Shown here piece by piece: positions 1 to 4,563 of a DNA stretch of 7,139 nt. Position 1 is the stretch's first letter, and every line of letters begins with the position of its first letter. Origin of the DNA: CAZGGW01 sp964525365 (lineage in GTDB: Bacteria > Bacillota_I > Bacilli_A > RF39 > UBA660); NCBI GenBank assembly GCA_964525365.1, contig CAZGGW010000039.1, forward strand, positions 1-7,139. The letters run 5' to 3'. A program made the position numbers and the translations under genes. The notes under the pieces are model-generated. The model saw nothing but the letters and a program-made list of their open reading frames with translations. It did not search any database and had not been told where the DNA came from.

Positions 1-1
1 A

Positions 2-592
2 TTGTATGCTGCAACTAAAGCTAGAATGCAAATACTTGATTTAATGGAAAGTGTAATATCAGGACCTAGAAAAGAATTGAGTCCATATGCACCAAAGATA
101 AAAATGTTAACTATTAATCCGGAAAAAATAAAAGATGTAATTGGTCGTGGCGGAGAAATGATTACTAAAATCATTTTAGAATCATCAAATGTAAAAACTG
201 TAAGTGATAAAGAAGCAGTGAAAATTGATATAGATGATGATGGACACGTTGTAATATATCATACCGATTATGCTATTATTGATAAAGCATATAAAATGAT
301 AGAAGATATAGTAAAAGAAGTTGAAATTGGAAAAATATATAACGCAAAAGTAGTAAAAGTAGAAGACTTTGGATGCTTTGTAGAACTATGGCCTGGATGT
401 GAAGGACTTGTACATGTTTCTCAACTTGATAATAAAAGAGTAGAACATCCTAGAGATGTTGTCAAAGTTGGAGATGAAATAGTAGTAAAAGCAATAGGAT
501 ATGATAAACGTGGTAAATTGAATCTTTCTAGAAAAGAAGTGCTACCTAAAATAGAACCAAAGAAAGATAAACCCGAAGTTGATAAAAAATAG
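2..592 (+). CDS. pnp: Polynucleotide phosphorylase (PNPase), C-terminal part; 5' end outside window
   Basis: This is the last 196 codons of a roughly 700-residue exoribonuclease that degrades RNA 3' to 5' phosphorolytically in the cytoplasm and the RNA degradosome. The fragment begins inside the second RNase PH domain: 'ATKARMQILDLM' matches the helix just before the KH domain, so the TTG at position 2 is an internal Leu codon and not a start. A KH domain follows, with the GxxG loop GRGG at fragment residues 48-51. An S1 RNA-binding domain spans about residues 108-180, starting at 'GKIYNAKVVKVEDFG' and ending at 'GKLNLSRKEVL'. The C-terminus is a short Lys/Asp/Glu-rich tail, as is usual. The stop is TAG at 590-592, inside a terminator hairpin. 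PNPase identity is secure from the KH-S1 order and conserved motifs; the catalytic core lies upstream and cannot be assessed. Confidence 0.97.
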   Translation: MYAATKARMQILDLMESVISGPRKELSPYAPKIKMLTINPEKIKDVIGRGGEMITKIILESSNVKTVSDKEAVKIDIDDDGHVVIYHTDYAIIDKAYKMIEDIVKEVEIGKIYNAKVVKVEDFGCFVELWPGCEGLVHVSQLDNKRVEHPRDVVKVGDEIVVKAIGYDKRGKLNLSRKEVLPKIEPKKDKPEVDKK

Positions 593-609
593 GCGCAAGC
601 TTATTTTTT
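584..609 (+). terminator. Hairpin terminator overlapping the pnp stop codon
   Basis: Positions 584-594 (AAAAAATAGGC) pair along all 11 positions with 599-609 (GCTTATTTTTT), with one G-T wobble, around a GCAA tetraloop (595-598). The 5' arm contains the pnp TAG stop. The T-run is part of the stem, so the GC core is short. It reads as a rho-independent terminator, possibly bidirectional, that separates pnp from the tRNA locus. Confidence 0.6.
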
Positions 610-610
610 A

Positions 611-639
611 TTGACAAAATAATTAATTTATTATATTAT
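611..639 (+). promoter_or_regulatory. Near-consensus sigma-A promoter for the tRNA-like sequence
   Basis: A perfect -35 box TTGACA (611-616), a 17-nt spacer and a -10 box TATTAT (634-639, 5 of 6 matches) lie one base after the pnp terminator. Predicted transcription starts near 645-647, 2-4 nt before the tRNA-like sequence at 649. It is the only promoter recognised here with a good -35. The sequence it reads first is a damaged tRNA, not the intact one. Confidence 0.75.
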
Positions 640-648
640 TTATGTGCT

Positions 649-723
649 AGGGGCATGGTTCAATGGTAGAATATCGGTCTCCAAAACTGTTGTTATGGAA
701 ATAAGAACTGCCATTTAGCCCTT
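649..723 (+). pseudogene. tRNA-Trp-like sequence with intact 5' two thirds and replaced 3' end
   Basis: The 5' part is a good tRNA-Trp: acceptor strand AGGGGCA (649-655), D-arm GTTC/GAAT (658-672) with a TGG-containing loop, and anticodon arm with loop CTCCAAA and anticodon CCA (681-683). The first anticodon-stem pair is T-T. From about 699, where the T-loop should begin, there is no TTCRA motif, no canonical T-stem and no encoded CCA. A looser fold remains possible: ATGG (695-698) with CCAT (711-714), and AGGGGC (649-654) with GCCCTT (718-723), which puts the 3' end 75 nt from the 5' end, a normal tRNA length. The base after it is A, whereas bacterial tRNA-Trp uses G as discriminator, so normal charging is unlikely. 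It could be a decayed copy or a tRNA-like regulatory RNA; a promoter remains upstream. Confidence 0.7.
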
Positions 724-820
724 ATAAACATTGGATTTGATAAAAAGTAAATTTGCTTTGTGGTCATCTTTGGTGGCAAAACAAAAAATATCAAACACAA
801 TTAAAAGTGCTAAAACCCAT

Positions 821-848
821 CAAATCATATTCAAAAGTATATGATTTG
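821..848. repeat. Perfect 10-bp inverted repeat next to the tRNA-Trp promoter
   Basis: CAAATCATAT (821-830) and ATATGATTTG (839-848) are exact inverted copies separated by 8 nt. The right arm ends immediately before the extended -10 element, so the repeat covers the -35 zone. It could be a repressor operator or an RNA hairpin in read-through transcripts from 611. No T-run follows, so it is not a typical terminator. Confidence 0.6.
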
Positions 849-857
849 TGTTATAAT
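849..857 (+). promoter_or_regulatory. Extended -10 promoter for tRNA-Trp
   Basis: TGTTATAAT is a perfect extended -10 (TGn plus TATAAT). The best -35 is only TTCAAA (830-835, 16-nt spacer), inside the inverted repeat. Transcription would start near 863-865, about 19 nt before the mature tRNA, leaving a short leader for RNase P to remove. Confidence 0.65.
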
Positions 858-882
858 AAATTCACTTGAAAAAGTGACATCT

Positions 883-956
883 AGGGGTGTAATTTAGTGG
901 TAAAATTATGGTCTCCAAAACCATCTTCGGGAGTTCGACTCTCTCCACCCCTGCCA
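883..956 (+). tRNA. trnW: tRNA-Trp (anticodon CCA)
   Basis: This is a complete 74-nt cloverleaf. Acceptor AGGGGTG (883-889) pairs fully with CACCCCT (946-952). The D-arm is ATTT/AAAT (892-906). The anticodon stem ATGGT/ACCAT (908-924) carries the loop CTCCAAA with anticodon CCA at 915-917. The variable loop is 4 nt, and the T-arm GGGAG-TTCGACT-CTCTC (929-945) has one G-T pair. The discriminator is G953, as in bacterial tRNA-Trp, and CCA is encoded (954-956). It decodes UGG only. With no UCA-anticodon tRNA-Trp in this window, nothing supports reading UGA as Trp. It differs from the upstream tRNA-like copy across the acceptor and D-arm but shares the 12-nt stretch GGTCTCCAAAAC. Confidence 0.97.
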
Positions 957-964
957 AGAAAATC

Positions 965-997
965 AAAGGAATTCAGCTATTTTGCTGGGTTCTTTTT
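965..997 (+). terminator. Rho-independent terminator after tRNA-Trp
   Basis: AAAGGAATTCAGC (965-977) pairs along all 13 positions with 984-996, with three G-T wobbles, around a 6-nt TATTTT loop. The 3' arm ends in a run of five T (993-997). It starts 9 nt after the tRNA CCA and closes the tRNA unit. Confidence 0.85.
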
Positions 998-1105
998 CAT
1001 TATAACATATTGATAAAGATGTGTTTTTTAATGTCAATTAAACAAATATTTTTCTTTTTTTACATATTGTAGGAAATTGAAATATTAACTTGAATTCAAT
1101 TTTTA

Positions 1106-1121
1106 TGTATGCTAACATACA
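1106..1121. repeat. Inverted repeat upstream of the 105-aa gene, possible operator
   Basis: TGTATG-CTAA-CATACA is a perfect 6-bp inverted repeat with a 4-nt centre, 22 nt before the start codon at 1144. A weak promoter may overlap it: TTGAAT (1090-1095), a 17-nt spacer, TAACAT (1113-1118). That layout would suit a repressor site, perhaps for the Xre-type protein encoded nearby; this is inference. The rest of 998-1143 is AT-rich, with nothing else I can support. Confidence 0.4.
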
Positions 1122-1143
1122 ACACGATGATATGGAGGATATT

Positions 1144-1461
1144 ATGAAAAAAAAGAAAAAATTAACTATTGATGAATTACATTTGATCGACTTAAAAAGA
1201 ACTGCAATGTACTTTCAAGCAGAAAAAACTGCATATGAATTAAAATTATTATGTGAATGGTGCTGTCCTATTACTGATGAACTGAATACAATATTTGAAA
1301 ATTCTTTTAATATACCTAAATTTAGTGAAAAGGAAAAAGAAGTTATTCTTGCTGATGCAATAGAACTTCTTCGCATAAAACATCATATAAATATTTTAAA
1401 TGATAAACCTATATTAGTAATGGATAAGATTAGTCTATCTTCCCATATAACCAATCAATAG
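1144..1461 (+). CDS. Small protein of unknown function (105 aa)
   Basis: I do not recognise a family. The start is ATG 1144, which has a strong GGAGG (1134-1138) 5 nt upstream; the in-frame TTG at 1090 has no binding site and is rejected. The product begins with Met and five Lys, then an acidic/hydrophobic, probably helical body. A small Cys cluster (CEWCC) lies near residues 36-40, and a charged helix near residues 60-80. It has no signal peptide or membrane segment, so it is probably cytoplasmic. Its last 32 bp overlap the 3' end of the convergent Xre-family gene, so its C-terminal coding sequence is antisense to that gene. Gene layout suggests a small accessory module (regulator plus flanking unknowns). 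Base composition is like its neighbours. It is confidently coding because of the binding site; its role is unknown. Confidence 0.7.
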   Translation: MKKKKKLTIDELHLIDLKRTAMYFQAEKTAYELKLLCEWCCPITDELNTIFENSFNIPKFSEKEKEVILADAIELLRIKHHINILNDKPILVMDKISLSSHITNQ

Positions 1462-1864
1462 AAACTTTATATTTTTTAGCGATTTCATATGCAAATGCTA
1501 CTAATAGTAGTGTTTTTCCATTTTCATAAGCACTTATTGTAGAATGAGATGTATTAAGGATATTTGCTAATTGTTCTTGTGTTAAATTATTCTTAACCCT
1601 TATTTCTTTAATTCGTTTTCCTACTACTTTCTTATTAAGAATATCATTTTGATTTTTATAACTTCTAATGTTTGTTAATCCAACAATATAATCCATACTT
1701 ACTTTAAAATAATTACAAAAATTATTAAGATGCCTAATTGGTATAATTTTATCTTCAGTTTCCCATAAAGAATAGTTTTGTTGTGTCACTTTTAATATAT
1801 CAGCAACATCTTTTTGCGACAAGTCATATTCTTCTCTTATATCATATAAACGTTTAAATATCAT
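1430..1864 (-). CDS. Xre-family transcriptional regulator with two tandem HTH domains
   Basis: This is a 144-aa cytoplasmic DNA-binding protein. The first Cro/C1-type helix-turn-helix spans about residues 4-62 (LSQKDVADIL then TQQNYSLWE), and the second about residues 82-141 (LTQEQLANIL then SHSTISAYENG). Both end in the family's typical 'KVS-I/M-D-W/Y' tail, so it is a full internal duplication at a 79-residue offset with a short Lys/Asn-rich linker. No ligand-binding or peptidase domain is present. ATG 1864 is the chosen start: GGTGGTG lies 6 nt upstream on this strand. The upstream GTG codons at 1876 and 1873 fall in or beside that site and are less likely. It ends in TAA (1430-1432) inside the convergent 105-aa gene. 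It is divergent from the coiled-coil gene at 1985. Such arrangements usually mean autoregulation and control of neighbours; no clear operator is seen between 1877 and 1942. Confidence 0.88.
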   Translation of the reverse strand: MIFKRLYDIREEYDLSQKDVADILKVTQQNYSLWETEDKIIPIRHLNNFCNYFKVSMDYIVGLTNIRSYKNQNDILNKKVVGKRIKEIRVKNNLTQEQLANILNTSHSTISAYENGKTLLLVAFAYEIAKKYKVSIDWLYGKID

Positions 1865-1939
1865 TGCTTTCACCACCTATTATAATTTTCTCATTAAAAA
1901 ATTAAATATTCGGTTTTAACAAACAAATACGACAAAGTG

Positions 1940-1948
1940 TGCTATAAT
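1940..1948 (+). promoter_or_regulatory. Extended -10 promoter for the coiled-coil gene
   Basis: TGCTATAAT is a perfect extended -10. At 17-nt spacing the -35 zone reads CAAACA, a poor match. Transcription would start near 1955, giving a leader of about 30 nt. For the opposite-strand Xre gene only a weak promoter is visible in the same interval (TTGTTA, 18 nt, TTTAAT, read on the minus strand). Confidence 0.65.
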
Positions 1949-1984
1949 AGAATTGTAGTAAATACTTTTATGGAGGAAATGAGT

Positions 1985-2533
1985 TTGAAAAAAGAAAAGA
2001 AAAAAAATGTAGATATTGACATCAAAGATAAAGAACTTGCAGAAAAAACAATTGATTTATGCTTGTATTATCAAATTGAGGATTCTCATAGATGGCTTGA
2101 TATAATTGATTTGCAAATTAAAAATTGCCAAATGCAATTACATTTTCTTGAAGAAAAAAAACCTTTTTGGTTTCAAAAGAAAAAACTTGAAGAATATAAC
2201 AAGCAGATAGAAGAATTAGAAAATATGATTTATAAGTATTACAAAGATTTAGATGAAGAAGTTGATATGATTTTTAAATTACAAAAATCACTTAATAAGG
2301 AGGGAATAATTATTAGTTATGGTAAATTGATGGAATTATTAAAAAGTAATAATGCACCTACTGAAGTAGAACTAAAAATTGGAAAAAAATTAAAAAGTTA
2401 TATTTTAAGTGAAGATGGCTATTATGTATTGAAAAATCAAAAAGATGAAGATAACATTTTTCATTATTGGTTAAGAGATTGTTTATTAGATACAGAAAAT
2501 GACAAAAAATGTATCAAAATCATTAAATATTAA
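1985..2533 (+). CDS. Coiled-coil protein of unknown function (182 aa)
   Basis: I do not recognise a family. The start is uncertain. TTG 1985 is preferred because GGAGG (1972-1976) sits 8 nt upstream and the product then opens with Met-Lys-Lys, as in the 105-aa gene. ATG 1979 is only 2 nt from that site, and ATG 1970 overlaps it. The N-terminus is Lys-rich, followed by a Trp/Tyr-containing helical stretch and a strongly charged helical segment around residues 50-95 (Leu/Ile spaced among Glu/Lys), likely a coiled coil. The C-terminal half is mixed, with 'SYGKLMELLK' and 'SEDGYYVLKN' segments that could form a small globular domain. There is no signal peptide or membrane helix. It is transcribed divergently from the Xre gene and ends 61 nt before the ligase start. 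No terminator is obvious between them, so some read-through is possible. Confidence 0.65.
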   Translation: MKKEKKKNVDIDIKDKELAEKTIDLCLYYQIEDSHRWLDIIDLQIKNCQMQLHFLEEKKPFWFQKKKLEEYNKQIEELENMIYKYYKDLDEEVDMIFKLQKSLNKEGIIISYGKLMELLKSNNAPTEVELKIGKKLKSYILSEDGYYVLKNQKDEDNIFHYWLRDCLLDTENDKKCIKIIKY

Positions 2534-2550
2534 AAAACACAATAAAATTA

Positions 2551-2559
2551 TGATATAAT
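2551..2559 (+). promoter_or_regulatory. Extended -10 promoter for the ligase-sensor operon
   Basis: TGATATAAT is a perfect extended -10 with no usable -35 at 17-nt spacing (TAAAAA). The predicted start is near 2566, within the palindrome at 2561-2576. This gives a leader of about 29 nt containing the binding site AAGGGG (2581-2586). Confidence 0.65.
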
Positions 2560-2560
2560 A

Positions 2561-2576
2561 TAATAAATATTTATTA
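2561..2576. repeat. 16-bp perfect palindrome at the predicted transcription start
   Basis: TAATAAATATTTATTA is fully self-complementary and begins 2 nt after the -10 box of the ligase promoter. It is a plausible operator for a dimeric regulator such as the downstream LysR protein. All its bases are A or T, so it could be compositional chance. Confidence 0.4.
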
Positions 2577-2594
2577 GATGAAGGGGAAATTTTG

Positions 2595-4547
2595 ATGATT
2601 ATACCAATAAACGAATCTTATAATTTTAAACCAAATAAAAATGATAGACAAGATAGCAAAAAAAGAACTGGTTTTGCATCCACTGATATGCCTTGGTTAA
2701 ATTATTATGAACCATTAGCCTTTGAAAGAGCCACAAATATACCAAACAATATGACTGTATGGGACATTTTAGAAAAAAGTTTTGATGAACATTTAGATGT
2801 TCCAGCTTTAGAATATTTTAAAAAAGAAATATCTAGACCAAATTTTGCAAATTCTGTTTATACTTGGGCAAGAGCACTAAGAGGAATGGGAATTGAAGAA
2901 AATGAAGTTGTGCCTATTTACGGAACACTTTTTCCAGAAATAGGTGCTATAACATTAGCATTAAATATGATTGGTGCTACACCATACTTTTTAAAATTAG
3001 AAATGTCGAAAAAGAATTTTGAAGAAGAAACATCGGAAGCAAAATTTGCTATTGTTTTTGATGGAATGTGGGATAAAGTTAAAGATATTTTTAGTGATGA
3101 TAGATTTAAGAAAGTTATAATTGCAACAGCAACAGACTCAATGTTAAGCCCACAAAAAGAGTTGATAGCATTTTTAAATTATATTGAACAAATTAAAAAC
3201 AAATCGCGAGTTCCGAGAACAAATAAATATGTTTGGATAGATCAAGCAAAAAAAATGGCAAACTATTACACTGGCGAAGTTAAAGTTCCATTTCAACCAA
3301 ATAGAAATGCCTTTATAACATCATCAAGTGGAACTTCCTTAAGTGGATTAGTAAAAGGAACTATTGCAACTAATGAAGGTGTAATAGCACAATTATATCA
3401 AGCAGATAATGCAAAAATTAATTATAATGTTGGTGATAGATGTTTAACTAACTTACCCCCAACAGCTTCCACTTCTTTAAATTGCTTATTCTTCCTACCA
3501 TTATTTAGAGGAATGACAATAGTAAATGATCCTAGAATTAGCGAGGCAGGATTTTACAAACAGATGATGACTACAAGACCAAATGTTGCATTAACCACAG
3601 GTAGTTTATGGGAAGCATTTTTTAGAAATGCAGAGCAAGATTTGACTAGGGGTAGAAAAATAGATTTGAGTTATGCGAAAATGTGGATAATTGGTGGCGA
3701 AGGAACAAATTTAGAATATTTTAAAAAATGGAATGAACTAATGAAGAAATGTGGCTCTGATACTCCACTTTACAGCGGATATGGAATGTCTGAAGTATTC
3801 TCTGTTTTATCTGTTGAGACTACTGAGTCTTCTATAGATGCAATTCAGAAAAATACCCCAATTATAAGTGTTGGTATTCCCTATCCTGGAACTAATGTAA
3901 AAATTGTCGATAAACAAGGTCATGAAGTTAAATATAATGAACGAGGAGAACTTTTAATAAAATCTCAAGCATCTATGAAAGGCTATTATCAAAAACCAGA
4001 TTTATCAAATAAGGCATTAGCAGATGGATGGGTACATACAGGAGACATATTTAGTATTGATGAAAATGGTATTCTATATTTATGGGGCAGAGCTGATGAT
4101 AAAATTGTTTTACCAAATGGCAACGATATATATTTATTTGATCTAGCTAATCAAATTAGAACTGATAAAGATATTGATGATGTTTTTGTAAATGCTATGC
4201 CATTAGCAGATGGAACATTATCACTAGTAGCCCATATTATTTTTAATAAAGATTTTATTGGAGATAAAAAAGAAAAATATGTACAATTTGATTTAATGTT
4301 AAAAGAATTATTACCTGAAGAAATAACTATTGATGGATATAAAGAACATTTTGTTACTTTTAAATGTTCTCCAACAACTGTAAAAAAAGATAGAAAAGGT
4401 TTAATGAAAGAATTAGATGGATACATAAAAATAATAGACGGAAAAGAATATAATTTAAATTTTGAATTAGATGAAGAAAAAAGATTACACAAAAATTATC
4501 AAATGATTCAAACAAAAGTTTTAAAAAGAATAAAGAATAAAAAGTAA
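2595..4547 (+). CDS. AMP-forming adenylate ligase (acyl-CoA synthetase-like ANL superfamily), 650 aa
   Basis: ANL enzymes activate a carboxylate with ATP as an acyl-adenylate and pass it to a thiol or other acceptor. Visible core motifs: A3 nucleotide loop at residues 242-255 (SSSGTSLSGLVKG in place of the usual SGTTGxPKG, two residues longer and without Pro); A5 YGMSE at 396-400; A7 TGD at 482-484; A8 hinge GRADD at 498-502 followed by LPNG; and a probable A10 catalytic Lys at 597 (VKKDRKGL, in place of GKxxRxxL). The 650-residue length is near that of acetyl-CoA synthetases, but an N-terminal leader and divergent loops make substrate prediction unsafe. No membrane helix or carrier domain is seen. 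ATG 2595 follows AAGGGG by 8 nt; the adjacent TTG 2592 is an alternative. The membrane sensor gene starts 16 nt after the stop, implying an operon. It is either an active ligase of unknown substrate or a divergent paralogue with altered chemistry. Confidence 0.9.
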   Translation: MIIPINESYNFKPNKNDRQDSKKRTGFASTDMPWLNYYEPLAFERATNIPNNMTVWDILEKSFDEHLDVPALEYFKKEISRPNFANSVYTWARALRGMGIEENEVVPIYGTLFPEIGAITLALNMIGATPYFLKLEMSKKNFEEETSEAKFAIVFDGMWDKVKDIFSDDRFKKVIIATATDSMLSPQKELIAFLNYIEQIKNKSRVPRTNKYVWIDQAKKMANYYTGEVKVPFQPNRNAFITSSSGTSLSGLVKGTIATNEGVIAQLYQADNAKINYNVGDRCLTNLPPTASTSLNCLFFLPLFRGMTIVNDPRISEAGFYKQMMTTRPNVALTTGSLWEAFFRNAEQDLTRGRKIDLSYAKMWIIGGEGTNLEYFKKWNELMKKCGSDTPLYSGYGMSEVFSVLSVETTESSIDAIQKNTPIISVGIPYPGTNVKIVDKQGHEVKYNERGELLIKSQASMKGYYQKPDLSNKALADGWVHTGDIFSIDENGILYLWGRADDKIVLPNGNDIYLFDLANQIRTDKDIDDVFVNAMPLADGTLSLVAHIIFNKDFIGDKKEKYVQFDLMLKELLPEEITIDGYKEHFVTFKCSPTTVKKDRKGLMKELDGYIKIIDGKEYNLNFELDEEKRLHKNYQMIQTKVLKRIKNKK

Positions 4548-4563
4548 GGAAGTGGTGATAGCT

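Larger units (their letters stand above)
724..882 (+). other. Non-coding spacer between tRNA-like sequence and tRNA-Trp, with competing inverted repeats
   Basis: I find no credible ORF here. TTTGATA (736-742) can pair with TATCAAA (789-795), enclosing TTTGC (752-756) with GCAAA (776-780). GATTTGAT (734-741) can instead pair with ATCAAATC (819-826). The latter overlaps the left arm of a 10-bp hairpin at 821-848, so these helices exclude one another. A short hairpin TCACTT-GAAA-AAGTGA (862-877) sits in the leader just before the intact tRNA. No terminator with a T-run is visible after the tRNA-like sequence, so read-through into the intact tRNA is likely. The pairings were read by eye; a switch function is inference only. 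Confidence 0.45.

Noticed and set aside
655..669. Mini-ORF ATG-GTT-CAA-TGG-TAG with a Trp codon, as a possible leader peptide
   Set aside because: It falls exactly on conserved acceptor and D-arm sequence of the tRNA-like element and has no ribosome binding site.
676..921. Intron in the tRNA-Trp anticodon loop, between the two GGTCTCCAAAAC copies
   Set aside because: The downstream tRNA is complete from its own acceptor onward and differs from the upstream 5' half, so the two are separate copies and not exons.
1090..1143. TTG start giving an 18-residue N-terminal extension of the 105-aa protein
   Set aside because: It has no ribosome binding site, and the stretch contains the inverted repeat and the GGAGG that serves ATG 1144.
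1937..1984. GTG start at 1937 for the coiled-coil protein
   Set aside because: It lies upstream of and inside the extended -10 promoter region, so it would not be transcribed; GGAGG at 1972 points to 1985 or 1979.
4151..4492. Minus-strand ORF of 113 codons
   Set aside because: It lies wholly inside the ligase gene on the opposite strand, has a low-complexity Ser/Phe-rich product and no binding site; it is a shadow of the real frame.
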